A stretch of DNA of 64,000 nucleotides. Origin: JBKBRC01 sp046292345. GTDB taxonomy: Bacteria; Bacteroidota; Rhodothermia; Rhodothermales; Rubricoccaceae. Under the pieces are notes generated by a model, which was not told the DNA's origin, made no database searches, and saw nothing but the letters and a program-made list of their open reading frames with translations. The DNA is taken from assembly GCA_046292345.1 (NCBI GenBank), contig JBKBRC010000005.1, positions 1 through 64,000 on the forward strand, written 5' to 3'. Below, one piece after another: positions 42,538 to 50,729 of the stretch. Every line of letters begins with the position of its first letter. Position 1 is the first letter of the stretch. The position numbers were made by a program, and so were the translations under genes.

Positions 42538-45066
42538 TCAGCGCCAGAAGCGGCGGCGCACGGCTTCGCCATCCGAGCGGAGCCACACGGCCCCTTCGTC
42601 TGCGGTCTGCAGCACGGCCGCGCCAGCCGCCTGCCAGCGGAGCAGCGGCTCTGCATTGGGCAGGCCGTAGCGGTTGCGCCGGGCGACCGACACGACGGCG
42701 TAGCGCAGCGAGAGTCCGGCGCTCGCCGCCAGCACGAGCGGCTGCGTGGACGACGTCCGGGAGCCGTGGTGACCGACCTTGACGACGTCGGCGCGGAGGA
42801 GCGGACCGAAGCGGGCGGCCAGCATCGCCTCGGCTCCTGCTTCGGCGTCGCCCGTCAGGAGGAAGCGCGTGCGTCCGAACTCGGCCAGCAGCACGACCGA
42901 GGCGTCGTTGCCGTCGGCCTCAGGTGGGGGCGGGCCGTCCGGGGCGAGCACGCGCAGGCGTACGTGCGGGTCGAGGGCGAGCGTGTCGCCGGTGCGCACG
43001 ACGCGCTGCGCGACACCGAGCGAATCGGCCAGGCGCAGCGTACGCTGCCACGTCTCGGTCGGGCGCAGGTGCCCGTTGTGGATGAGTGTCCCCACGGGAA
43101 GGGCTTCGAGCACGGCCTGCGCGCCGCCGACGTGGTCCGCGTCGGGATGGGTGAGCACGAGCGCGTCGAGGCGCGCGATGCCGAAACGTCGCAGGTGCGG
43201 CACGACCGTCCGCGCGCCCTGGTCCGTGTAGTCGTCCCGCAGCCCGGCATCGACCAGGACGTGCCGCCCCCCGGGAAGGCGGAGGAGGGTGGCGTCGCCC
43301 TGGCCCACGTCGAGAAACAGGACGTCGAGATGAGGGCGGGCGTCGCCGCGGAGCACGTGGGCCCACACGCTCAGGCATGCGAGTGCGAGCGCGACCACGC
43401 CGGCCGCCGCGCGCGCGCGGCGGCGCGGCCAGAAGGCCAGCACGCCCAGCGCGGCAGCCGACGCGGCGAGCAGGGCCGGGGCGGTCAGGTGCATGCGCAG
43501 CGTCAGCGCGCCGAGATCCCGCGCGCCCTCGCGGCTGAGCCACAGCAGCGCGCCGGCCGAAGCGGAGGCGAGCGCGCCGAGGGCGTCCGCAGCCGGTCCG
43601 GCCCATCCGTGCAGCGAGACAGCCCCGAGGCCGCTGCCCAGCACGACGCCCGTGAGCGGGATTGCGGGCAGGTTGAGCACGAGCGCCGCGAGCGGCACGG
43701 CACCGAACGTGGCCAGGAGGACAGGCGCCGTGCCGAGCGTGGCCGCAAGCGAGGCGCTGAGCGAGCGGAGCGCCCACCCCCCTGCCGGGTGTCGGCGCAG
43801 GGCTGCCGGCACGGGCGCCTCGAGTCGCGGCGTGAGCAGCACGAGCGCTGCGACGGCGCTGAACGAGAGCTGGAAGCCGACGTCGAGCAGCGCAGCGGGG
43901 CGGAGGGCGAGCAGCACCAGCGCCGCCGCCCCGAGGCTGTTGAGGGTGTCGGGCGCGCGCTGTAGCACCCGCCCGCCGACGAGCGCCGCCGTCATCACGA
44001 ATGCGCGCACGACCGAGACGGTGGCACCGGTGGCGAGCACGTACACGGCGAGAACGCCGAGCGTGCCGAGCGCGCGTGCCGCCTCGGCGCGGGCATGGCG
44101 AAACCCGAGACGCCCCAGGACCGGCTTGAGCAGCCCGTAGAGGGCCATGCCGACGAGCAGCACGTGCAATCCCGAAACGGCCAGGAGATGCATCAGGCCC
44201 GTCTCGGCGAAGGCCGCGCGGGTTTCCGCGTCGAGGCGGCTGCGGTCGGCGAGGAGCAGTGCGAGCAGGACCGCCCGGGCCTCACCGTCGGGCACGCGGG
44301 CCTGGAGGGCACGGCGGACGTACGCCTGCACGGCGCCGGCCAGGCGGTCGGACAGACGGGCGGCGGGCGCCAGGAACACCACGTCGTCGGCTTCGCGCAC
44401 GCGCAGCGTCGCATGGACGCCTCGGCGCGCGAGGTACGCGCCGTAGTCCATGTCGGCGGGGTTGCGGCGTGGCGGGAGGCCCTGCAGGGCGCCCGCCACG
44501 CGCACGCGGTCGCCGAGGCGGAGCGCCGGATACACGAGCGGCCCTTCGCGGGGCTGCACGAGCGTCACGAGCACGTCGCCGCGCACGGCCAGGGTGCGGC
44601 CGCCGCGGGCGGCCGAGTCTGGCCGGACCGTGAAGCGCACGCCCGAGGCCGTCGGCACGGGGGCCTCGGCCAGGCGGCCCCACAGGACGAGCGGCGCGCG
44701 GTCCTCGGGCGTGGCGGGGGCGAGGCGCGCCCGCGCCTCGGCCGCTTCGGCCGCGGCGGCGGCATGCGCAAGGTGGTGCGGGGGGAACTGCCGCGAGGCG
44801 GCGTCGCGCGCCGCGCCGAGGGCGGCGGCCACGCCGAGGGCCGCCGCGCCCAGCACGAGGCCGCGCAGCGAGACCAGGCGCCGGCGCGCGGCTCGGGCAT
44901 AGCCGAGCGCAGCCACCGAGAGCAGTGCCGCGAGGGCAGTCCACGGCAGTGGCGGGACGCCGGGCAGGAGGCGCGCGCCGGCCACGCCGGCGCCTGCAGC
45001 GAGCGCAAGCGCCAGTAGCGGACGCGAGAACAGGCGGGCCGGCGGAGGGGGCGGAGCGAGGGCCAT
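42538..45066 (-). CDS. comEC: ComEC/Rec2-type DNA uptake channel protein
   Basis: 842 aa from ATG 45066 (the frame stays open to 45120). Order: N-terminal helices, DUF4131 domain (about residues 80-215), competence domain with many helices and the signature LAVSGLHVLLVGMALYGLLK, then a C-terminal metallo-beta-lactamase domain: LFLDVGQGDATLLRLPGG, LVLTHPDADHVGGAQAV and VVKVGHHGSRTSSTQPLV. ComEC imports single-stranded DNA across the inner membrane in natural transformation; the nuclease-like lactamase domain is intact (HPDADH). No other com gene is adjacent. Confidence 0.93.
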   Translation of the reverse strand: MALAPPPPPARLFSRPLLALALAAGAGVAGARLLPGVPPLPWTALAALLSVAALGYARAARRRLVSLRGLVLGAAALGVAAALGAARDAASRQFPPHHLAHAAAAAEAAEARARLAPATPEDRAPLVLWGRLAEAPVPTASGVRFTVRPDSAARGGRTLAVRGDVLVTLVQPREGPLVYPALRLGDRVRVAGALQGLPPRRNPADMDYGAYLARRGVHATLRVREADDVVFLAPAARLSDRLAGAVQAYVRRALQARVPDGEARAVLLALLLADRSRLDAETRAAFAETGLMHLLAVSGLHVLLVGMALYGLLKPVLGRLGFRHARAEAARALGTLGVLAVYVLATGATVSVVRAFVMTAALVGGRVLQRAPDTLNSLGAAALVLLALRPAALLDVGFQLSFSAVAALVLLTPRLEAPVPAALRRHPAGGWALRSLSASLAATLGTAPVLLATFGAVPLAALVLNLPAIPLTGVVLGSGLGAVSLHGWAGPAADALGALASASAGALLWLSREGARDLGALTLRMHLTAPALLAASAAALGVLAFWPRRRARAAAGVVALALACLSVWAHVLRGDARPHLDVLFLDVGQGDATLLRLPGGRHVLVDAGLRDDYTDQGARTVVPHLRRFGIARLDALVLTHPDADHVGGAQAVLEALPVGTLIHNGHLRPTETWQRTLRLADSLGVAQRVVRTGDTLALDPHVRLRVLAPDGPPPPEADGNDASVVLLAEFGRTRFLLTGDAEAGAEAMLAARFGPLLRADVVKVGHHGSRTSSTQPLVLAASAGLSLRYAVVSVARRNRYGLPNAEPLLRWQAAGAAVLQTADEGAVWLRSDGEAVRRRFWR

Positions 45067-45196
45067 CGCGGGACGGGCGGCGAACGGGCGCTCCAGACCC
45101 TGCCCCGGGGCCGGGCGCAACCCGGGCCGGCGCGTCGCCGCTGCGGCATGCCGACGCTTCGCTGCCTTTTGACCGGGACCGGCCGGCTCGCCCGCC

Positions 45197-45203
45197 TATC
45201 TTG
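45197..45203 (+). promoter_or_regulatory. Possible -10 element of nusB operon
   Basis: TATCTTG, 30 bp before the nusB GTG; the same heptamer precedes tRNA-Pro and tRNA-Cys. No good -35 box. Confidence 0.45.
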
Positions 45204-45233
45204 CTCGGCCGTCAAATCGTCCTGCGTCGTTCT

Positions 45234-45770
45234 GTGTCTGCTCCAACCACCAGCAAGCGTCGCCAGGTACGCGAGCGCGTCCTGCAGGCGCTCTATGCGC
45301 TCGAGCTCAGCGGTGACGCCGCTGAGCACGTGCTGCAGACGCTCGTGCGGCCTGCCTACGCAGACGAGCCGGTCTACCTCCAGTTCGCCGAGAAGCTCTT
45401 CCTCCGCGCCGTGGACGTCCGCGAGGAGGCCGACGAACTGCTCGCGCGGCACGTGCAGAACTGGGAGATCTCGCGCCTGGCGCTCACCGACCGCCTCGTG
45501 CTCCGCATGGCCGTCGCTGAACTGCTCTTCTTCGCCGACGTGCCGCCCAAGGTGTCCCTCAACGAGGCCGTCGAGGTAGCGCGGGAGTTCGGGACGGACA
45601 AGAGCGGCGCGTTCGTCAACGGTGTCCTCGATGCCATCCTGCGGGAGCTCCGCGAGGCCGGGCGCGTCGTCAAGACCGGCCGCGGGCTCGTCGAGGTCTC
45701 CACGGGCCATGGTCCGGCCTCGGGCGTGGCACCCGGGGGGACGCCGGACGTGCCCGGGAGCGCGGCATGA
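45234..45770 (+). CDS. nusB: Transcription antitermination factor NusB
   Basis: 178 aa. All-helical NusB fold: RRQVRERVLQALYALELSGD at the start, then NWEISRLALTDRLVLRMAVAELLFFADVPPKVSLNEAVEVAREFGTDKSGAFVNGVLDAI, the family's strongest block. It binds boxA RNA with S10 during rRNA transcription. No ATG is in frame; I choose GTG 45234. The Gly/Pro-rich tail of about 30 residues is longer than usual. The stop overlaps the next ATG (ATGA). Confidence 0.93.
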   Translation: MSAPTTSKRRQVRERVLQALYALELSGDAAEHVLQTLVRPAYADEPVYLQFAEKLFLRAVDVREEADELLARHVQNWEISRLALTDRLVLRMAVAELLFFADVPPKVSLNEAVEVAREFGTDKSGAFVNGVLDAILRELREAGRVVKTGRGLVEVSTGHGPASGVAPGGTPDVPGSAA

Positions 45771-46447
45771 GGCTCATCGGCATCGGAGACGTACACGGGT
45801 GCGCGGCGACGCTCGACGCGCTTCTCGCGCGTCTTGCGCCCCGGCCTGAGGATCACCTCGTCTTCGTAGGCGACTACGTCGACCGCGGCCCGGACAGCCG
45901 CGGCGTCATCGAGCGCCTGATCCGCATGGAGGCCCGCTCCTGGGATGCCAGCCATCCGCGCTGCACGTTCCTCCGCGGCAACCACGACCAGATGATGCTG
46001 GACTATGTGGAGGGCACAGGCGACTTCGACCTGTGGCGCGTCAACGGGGGGCTGGAGACGCTCGAGTCCTATGCCCGGCACGACGGCCCGCCTGATATCC
46101 CGCCCGAGCACGCGGCCTTCCTGCGCCGCACGCACCTGATGCTCGACACGCCGGGCTTCGCATTCGTGCACGCCGGGCTCGACCCGGCCCTCTCGGTCGC
46201 TGAAAACGCCGCGCGCGCCGACGCGCACGTTATGCTCTGGTCGCGCGAGCATCTCGGCGCACCCTCGCTCGAGGCGTGGGAGAAGCCCGTCGTGTGCGGC
46301 CACACGCCCGTCCCGGTGCCGCTGAGCGAGCCCCGGCTCATCGCCATCGACACCGGAGCCGTCTATGCTGACCGCGAGGGCCTCGGCCGTCTGACCGCCG
46401 TCATCCTCCCCGAGCGCACGTTCGTGGACGTGCCCTACTGCGGCTGA
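45767..46447 (+). CDS. PPP-family metallophosphatase (serine/threonine or ApaH-like)
   Basis: 226 aa. All PPP metal-site motifs are present: GDVHG near residue 7, GDYVDRGPDSRG near 35, LRGNHDQMMLDY near 69, HAG near 137 and the late CGHTPV near 180. This is the compact bacterial PrpA/PrpE-like type acting on phosphoproteins or dinucleotides; substrate not determinable. Translationally coupled to nusB. The last codons Cys-Gly and the TGA stop start a 12-bp tandem array. Confidence 0.9.
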   Translation: MRLIGIGDVHGCAATLDALLARLAPRPEDHLVFVGDYVDRGPDSRGVIERLIRMEARSWDASHPRCTFLRGNHDQMMLDYVEGTGDFDLWRVNGGLETLESYARHDGPPDIPPEHAAFLRRTHLMLDTPGFAFVHAGLDPALSVAENAARADAHVMLWSREHLGAPSLEAWEKPVVCGHTPVPVPLSEPRLIAIDTGAVYADREGLGRLTAVILPERTFVDVPYCG

Positions 46448-46510
46448 GCGTGCGGCTGAGCGTGCGGCTGAGCGTGCGGCTGAGCGTGCGGCTGAGCGTG
46501 CGGCTGAGCG
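46439..46510 (+). repeat. 12-bp tandem array over the phosphatase stop codon
   Basis: TGCGGCTGAGCG, six exact copies at 46439-46510. Each copy encodes Cys-Gly-stop-Ala in the gene's frame, so the gene ends in six consecutive in-frame TGA codons at 12-bp spacing. The array stops 8 bp before the stop of the convergent gene. Confidence 0.97.
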
Positions 46511-46518
46511 CCGCCTCA

Positions 46519-47136
46519 TCACGGCCGGGCGAGGCGGAACGCGAGCCCGCCACGCAGCGCCGGCGCCTGGGTGCCGAGCTCGGCGAAGGCCGTCCGGCCA
46601 GGCGAGAGCCGCGCCACGCCCCGCGCGAACAGGTCCAACCGGACCGCGAACGCGCGCGCCTGGCTGGCGGGCGTGGGCTCGGCGAGCGCGACGACAAACG
46701 ACGGCCCGAGACGCGCGCCCGCGTCGAGCTCGAGCGGGCCCGCGTCTTCGTTCTGCACAACCGCGAGCACGCGCAGCACGCGCACGGCCCCCCCGGCCCC
46801 CGTAGCTACGACGAGCCGTCCCGAGCTGCCCACGAGCGTCGGCGCGTAGTCGAGGGCGAGTGTGCCCTCGAGCGTGAAGACGACCGCGGCCGGCAGGCTG
46901 AGCGTGGCCGCGGCCCCGAAGCCCGGCCCGAGGGCCGGGCCGGCGTAGACCTCCGGCCCGCCCGTGAGCGGCGGCCCGGCGAGCGGCCCGCCGGCGCCTT
47001 GCGCGCGCGCCGCCATGGCCGGCAGCCACACGAGGGCCAGCGCCAGCCAGACTTCGCGTAGAATGCGCCCCGGCGGCGGCCGGCGCGCCCGTAGACTGGC
47101 CCGTCTGCGACGCACCCAGCAAATCGTACAGTTCAT
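46519..47136 (-). CDS. Hypothetical exported protein
   Basis: 205 aa if started at ATG 47136, which gives a long basic n-region then a signal core (VWLALALVWLPAMAARAQ). A GTG at 47115 is an alternative that would clear the ychF start. The mature part is beta-rich with alternating pattern (AATLSLPAAVVFTLEGTLAL; FAELGTQAPALRGGLAFRLA at the C-terminus), probably a small outer-membrane barrel. No family recognised. The 47136 ATG shares the CATG with the ychF start on the other strand. Confidence 0.7.
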   Translation of the reverse strand: MNCTICWVRRRRASLRARRPPPGRILREVWLALALVWLPAMAARAQGAGGPLAGPPLTGGPEVYAGPALGPGFGAAATLSLPAAVVFTLEGTLALDYAPTLVGSSGRLVVATGAGGAVRVLRVLAVVQNEDAGPLELDAGARLGPSFVVALAEPTPASQARAFAVRLDLFARGVARLSPGRTAFAELGTQAPALRGGLAFRLARP

Positions 47137-48229
47137 GGCGCTCCGAGTCGGAATTGTAGGCCTGCCCAACGTGGGCAAGTCCACTTTGTTCAACGCGCTC
47201 AGCGATGCCGGAGCCGAGGCGGCGAACTACCCGTTCTGCACCATCGAGCCCAACGTGGGCGTGGTGCCTGTGCCAGACGCGCGGCTGCACCGCCTGGCAG
47301 CGCTCGCGCGCTCGGCGCAGACGCTTCCGGCCGTCGTCGAGTTCGTCGACATCGCGGGCCTCGTCGCGGGGGCCTCGAAGGGCGAGGGGCTGGGCAATCA
47401 GTTCCTGGCTCACATCCGCGAGACCGACGCCATCGTGCACGTGGTGCGCTGCTTCGAGGACGAGAACGTCGTGCACGTGGCCGGCGCCGTGGACCCACTG
47501 CGCGACATCGAGACGATCGAGACCGAGCTGCTCCTCAAAGACCTCGAGACGGTGCAAAAGCGCCGCGAGCGCGTGCAGAAGGCGGTGCGCGCCGGCGACA
47601 AGGACGCCAAGACCGAAGCGGCCCTCCTCGAGCGCCTCGAGGCGCACCTCGGCGAGGGCCAGCCCGCGCGCACGCTCGCCGTGCCGGATGCCGAGGCGCC
47701 GTTCCTGCGCGAGCAGTTCCTGCTCTCGGCCAAGCCGGTCCTCTACGCCGCCAACGTGGGCGAGGGCGACCTGCCCGACGGCAACGCGCTCTCGGCTCAG
47801 GTGGCCGCGCTCGCCGAGGAGCAGGGCGCGCAGACAGTCGTCGTCTCGGCCGAATTCGAGGCCCAACTCGCCGAACTACCCGACGAGGACCGCGCAGACT
47901 TCCTGGCGGCGGCCGGGCTCGAGGAGAGTGGCCTCTCCCGGCTGATCCGTGCTGCCTTCCGCCTGCTTGGCCTGATCACATACTTCACGGTCGGCCCGAA
48001 GGAGGCGCGCGCCTGGACGATCCGCGCCGGCACCAAGGCGCCGCAGGCGGCGGGCGTGATCCACACCGACTTCGAGCGCGGCTTCATCCGCGCCGAGACG
48101 ATCAAGTTCTCCGACTACGATCGCCTCGGCTCCGAGGCCGCCGCGCGCGAAGCCGGTGCCATGCGCAGCGAGGGCAAGGAGTACGTGGTGCAGGACGGCG
48201 ACGTGATGCTGTTCCGCTTCAACGTCTGA
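47135..48229 (+). CDS. ychF: Redox-regulated ATPase YchF (Obg-like)
   Basis: 364 aa, family length. YchF is a universally conserved Obg-family NTPase that prefers ATP and is linked to ribosome function and oxidative stress. P-loop GLPNVGKSTLFNAL at residue 8, switch NYPFCTIEPNVG, DIAGLVAGASKGEGLGNQFL, coiled-coil middle (LKDLETVQKRRERVQKAV), and the C-terminal TGS domain LITYFTVGPKEARAWTIRAGTKAP with IHTDFERGFIRAE. ATG 47135 gives the canonical MALRVGIVGLP start. Confidence 0.97.
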   Translation: MALRVGIVGLPNVGKSTLFNALSDAGAEAANYPFCTIEPNVGVVPVPDARLHRLAALARSAQTLPAVVEFVDIAGLVAGASKGEGLGNQFLAHIRETDAIVHVVRCFEDENVVHVAGAVDPLRDIETIETELLLKDLETVQKRRERVQKAVRAGDKDAKTEAALLERLEAHLGEGQPARTLAVPDAEAPFLREQFLLSAKPVLYAANVGEGDLPDGNALSAQVAALAEEQGAQTVVVSAEFEAQLAELPDEDRADFLAAAGLEESGLSRLIRAAFRLLGLITYFTVGPKEARAWTIRAGTKAPQAAGVIHTDFERGFIRAETIKFSDYDRLGSEAAAREAGAMRSEGKEYVVQDGDVMLFRFNV

Positions 48230-48285
48230 CGTGCAGGGCCTGACGGCCCGGAGCCTGACGGCCCGGAGCCTGACGCCCGGGCCCG
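48227..48285 (+). repeat. 15-bp repeat after the ychF stop codon
   Basis: TGACGGCCCGGAGCC at 48241-48255 and 48256-48270, and a partial from 48271. The block TGACG, first seen as the ychF stop plus CG (48227), recurs at 48241, 48256 and 48271. Confidence 0.75.
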
Positions 48286-48287
48286 AG

Positions 48288-48683
48288 CTAGCGCAGCCGA
48301 TCCGGCCCTTCGGGCGTGGGCGCCGTCGGAGCGCCGTCGTCCGGGGCAGGCGGGGCAGGGCTGGCGGGAGCCGGGCGAGCGGGCGGGGGCTGCGGAGCGT
48401 CGGCGTCGCCGGGCGCGAAGTCGGCCGGGCTCGGGCCGAGCGGCACCTCACGGTCCGGAGGGTTAGGCGGGCCGATGCGCTCCGCCTCTTCAGTCGTGAT
48501 GCGCTCGGGCACCGACGGCCCGAACGCGCCTGGATTCTGCTCGACGGTGCCACCACGCTGCGTGCACATGAACAGCCCGAGCGAGAGCAGCACGACGAGG
48601 GCGACGACGAGCGTGATGCCGATGGGATTGATGCCGATGGGACTGGTGCCGCGCCGCTCGGGCGGGCTGGAAGGGGCGGCCAT
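48288..48683 (-). CDS. Hypothetical single-pass membrane protein
   Basis: 131 aa from ATG 48683. Short N-terminus, one membrane helix (ITLVVALVVLLSLGLFMC, about residues 24-41), then an extracytoplasmic Pro/Ala-rich tail with an acidic centre (ITTEEAERIGPPNPPDREVP). A 15-bp duplication encodes the repeated Pro-Ile-Gly-Ile before the helix. Coding status is supported by the clean topology but no family is recognised. Confidence 0.6.
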   Translation of the reverse strand: MAAPSSPPERRGTSPIGINPIGITLVVALVVLLSLGLFMCTQRGGTVEQNPGAFGPSVPERITTEEAERIGPPNPPDREVPLGPSPADFAPGDADAPQPPPARPAPASPAPPAPDDGAPTAPTPEGPDRLR

Positions 48684-48798
48684 GAGAGAGAAGGAGTGGT
48701 CTGAGAGGGCGCCTCGTAGATTCCGCCGGCGCACGAGACGTTCCCGTCGGCAGCCCGCCTGTCTGCCTGGCGCGGGCCTGGATGGGCCTCGGGTAGCC

Positions 48799-49464
48799 TC
48801 AGCGGCCAGCCGAGACCGGGCCGCGGTCTGAAGGATTCTGAAGCCGGAACACGCCCGCGGCGAGCGCACCGCCAGCAAGCGTGGCGAGCACGTACACGAG
48901 CAGGTGCGCCCCGCTGGTCGGCCCGCCCTGCACGGCCGACGCCAGGAACGGCCCGAGCGCCACGGCGGGATTGAACGCCCCGCCCGAGACCGGGCCGGCA
49001 GCGTAGGCGCCCGCCATCACGGTCAGGCCGATGGCAAGGCCGTAGAACGAGTTGCCGTCCGTTCCGCGCGCCGTGGCCACGTTCAGCACCACGAGCGCAA
49101 GGATCATGGCGAAGAGCAACTCCAGGAGGATGAAGGCCGCCAGCGGGGCCGTCGCGGCCGGGGCTACGACGAGCGGCTGCCCGTAGACGAGTCCCGCCGT
49201 GAGCGCAGCCAGAAACCCGCCCAGGACCTGCACGCCCATGTACGGTCCCACCTCGGCCGCCGGCATGCGTCCGCGGAGCCAGACGGCGAGGCTTACGGCA
49301 GGGTTGTAGTGCCCCCCCGAAACGTGCCCGCCCATGAACACCATCGCTGCAAGGACGAAGCCGATGGCGAGGGAGGCAAACGGCGACCGGCCAAGGACGG
49401 TCAGCCCGATCGTGAGCACGAGGAAAAACGTCCCGACGAATTCGGTGAGCAGCTTGGGCAGCAT
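48799..49464 (-). CDS. Aquaporin (MIP family channel)
   Basis: 221 aa. Six helices and two NPA half-helices: GGHVSGGHYNPAVSLAVWLRG near residue 58 and GPVSGGAFNPAVALGPFL near residue 166. Start MLPKLLTEFVGTFFLVLTIG is typical. The NPA-preceding residues and short loops suggest a water channel rather than a glycerol facilitator, but this is inference. ATG 49464; the open frame upstream is Arg/Ser-rich and not coding. Confidence 0.92.
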   Translation of the reverse strand: MLPKLLTEFVGTFFLVLTIGLTVLGRSPFASLAIGFVLAAMVFMGGHVSGGHYNPAVSLAVWLRGRMPAAEVGPYMGVQVLGGFLAALTAGLVYGQPLVVAPAATAPLAAFILLELLFAMILALVVLNVATARGTDGNSFYGLAIGLTVMAGAYAAGPVSGGAFNPAVALGPFLASAVQGGPTSGAHLLVYVLATLAGGALAAGVFRLQNPSDRGPVSAGR

Positions 49465-49744
49465 GAGGGCAAGGCGAAGAGGGACGCCGAAGCTACGCGC
49501 GGGCGGACTGCCGGCACGGCGCCGATGGACGAGAAGAAGTGCCCGCGCCCGGGCGGTCACCGGATCGCGCGAACACGCGCCCGGCGCCATCTCGGAGCGT
49601 CTTCTGTCGCCCGCGCGCGGCGCCCGGGACGCAATCGCCGTGCGCAGTCGTCCGGAATGCGGACGGATTGGACGATTGATCTCGCTGCGCGCCGCTACGT
49701 GCCGATACGCGCCGCGCTTACGCCCACTCCAACCGGCTCCCCCG
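49465..49744. other. Intergenic region, aquaporin / lipoprotein gene
   Basis: 280 bp between divergent genes. No repeat or RNA recognised; must contain the promoters of both. Confidence 0.4.
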
Positions 49745-50659
49745 ATGAACGCCTCTCCTCTCCGCGCCGCGCTCGCGCTGCTGCTCGCGCTGCCGCTGGG
49801 CCTCCTCGCAGCCTGCGACACGGCCGAACTGGATACCGTCGACAACCTCGTGCTCGACGCGCAGATCGCGCGGCAGGCCGGCCGCGTCGAGCAGGCCGTG
49901 CGCCTGCTCGAGCAGGCGCACGCCGCCGCCCCGGCCAACCCCGTCGTGCGGACCGAGCTGGCGCAGACGCTCTTGCAGCGCGAGAGCCTCGGGCTGATGG
50001 ACATAGACCGCATCGCGTCCCACCTCATGGCGGCCGGTGGCGTGACCCCGCTCGCACCCGGCCCTGCGTCTGCAGCGCTCGGCAAGGATGGCACGTGCCG
50101 CTACGCCGCCGATCCTGCCGCGACGCCCTTCGATCCGCTCGCGGTCGAGAACTTCCCGCGCATCGACGCCTCCCGGGAGACGGTTCGCCGCGCGCTCGAG
50201 CTGCTCGCACCCGTCGTGCCGGCCCAGCTGCGCACCATCACGGCCTGCTCGGGCGTCCAGGACGGGCGCCTCGTCTACGACCGCGCCGGCGCCGCGGCGC
50301 ACCTGCGCGGCCTCGGGTTCACGGACCAGCAGATCGCCTCGACACTGGCCGTCAACGCCGTCGCGCGCTTCTTCAACGCCTACTACTTCGTCGCCGACGA
50401 GCTCGTGCCGCAGACGACGTGGTACCACGTGCGCCGTCCGGGCCGTACGGCCGTCGGCGTGTGCGCGGCCGATCCGGAGCGCCTGCGCCAGGAGAGCGAG
50501 GCGGCCGTTCGCGACCTCGGCGAGACGCTCGGCTCGCTCGACCTCCGCGCGACCACTTTCGGTGCGGGCTCGGCCTCGATGGAGCTCGTCGACCTGCTGC
50601 TCGACACCTACGAGGAGTTCCGCCACGAGATCGGGCCGTACTGCAACGGCGGACGCTGA
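49745..50659 (+). CDS. Hypothetical lipoprotein with helical repeat
   Basis: 304 aa. Lipoprotein signal peptide with lipobox LLAAC (Cys near residue 24). A short TPR-like helical stretch follows (DAQIARQAGRVEQAVRLLEQAHAAAPANPVVRTELAQTLL), then an alpha-rich domain with scattered Cys (GTCRYAADP, TACSGVQDG, GVCAADP, PYCNGG) that may form disulfides. No named family. It is likely co-transcribed with the downstream outer-membrane protein, whose ATG is 70 bp away after a 14-bp repeat. Confidence 0.75.
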   Translation: MNASPLRAALALLLALPLGLLAACDTAELDTVDNLVLDAQIARQAGRVEQAVRLLEQAHAAAPANPVVRTELAQTLLQRESLGLMDIDRIASHLMAAGGVTPLAPGPASAALGKDGTCRYAADPAATPFDPLAVENFPRIDASRETVRRALELLAPVVPAQLRTITACSGVQDGRLVYDRAGAAAHLRGLGFTDQQIASTLAVNAVARFFNAYYFVADELVPQTTWYHVRRPGRTAVGVCAADPERLRQESEAAVRDLGETLGSLDLRATTFGAGSASMELVDLLLDTYEEFRHEIGPYCNGGR

Positions 50660-50682
50660 CGCGCGCCGGCTCTCGCTCCTAC

Positions 50683-50724
50683 AGTCATCCCGGGACGGTC
50701 ATCCCGGGACAGTCATCTCGGGAC
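50683..50724 (+). repeat. 14-bp tandem repeat in a 5' leader
   Basis: AGTCATCCCGGGAC, GGTCATCCCGGGAC and AGTCATCTCGGGAC at 50683-50724, three near-identical copies, each with a CCCGGG-type palindrome. It ends 5 bp before the ATG at 50730, where a ribosome-binding site would sit. Confidence 0.93.
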
Positions 50725-50729
50725 GTGCT

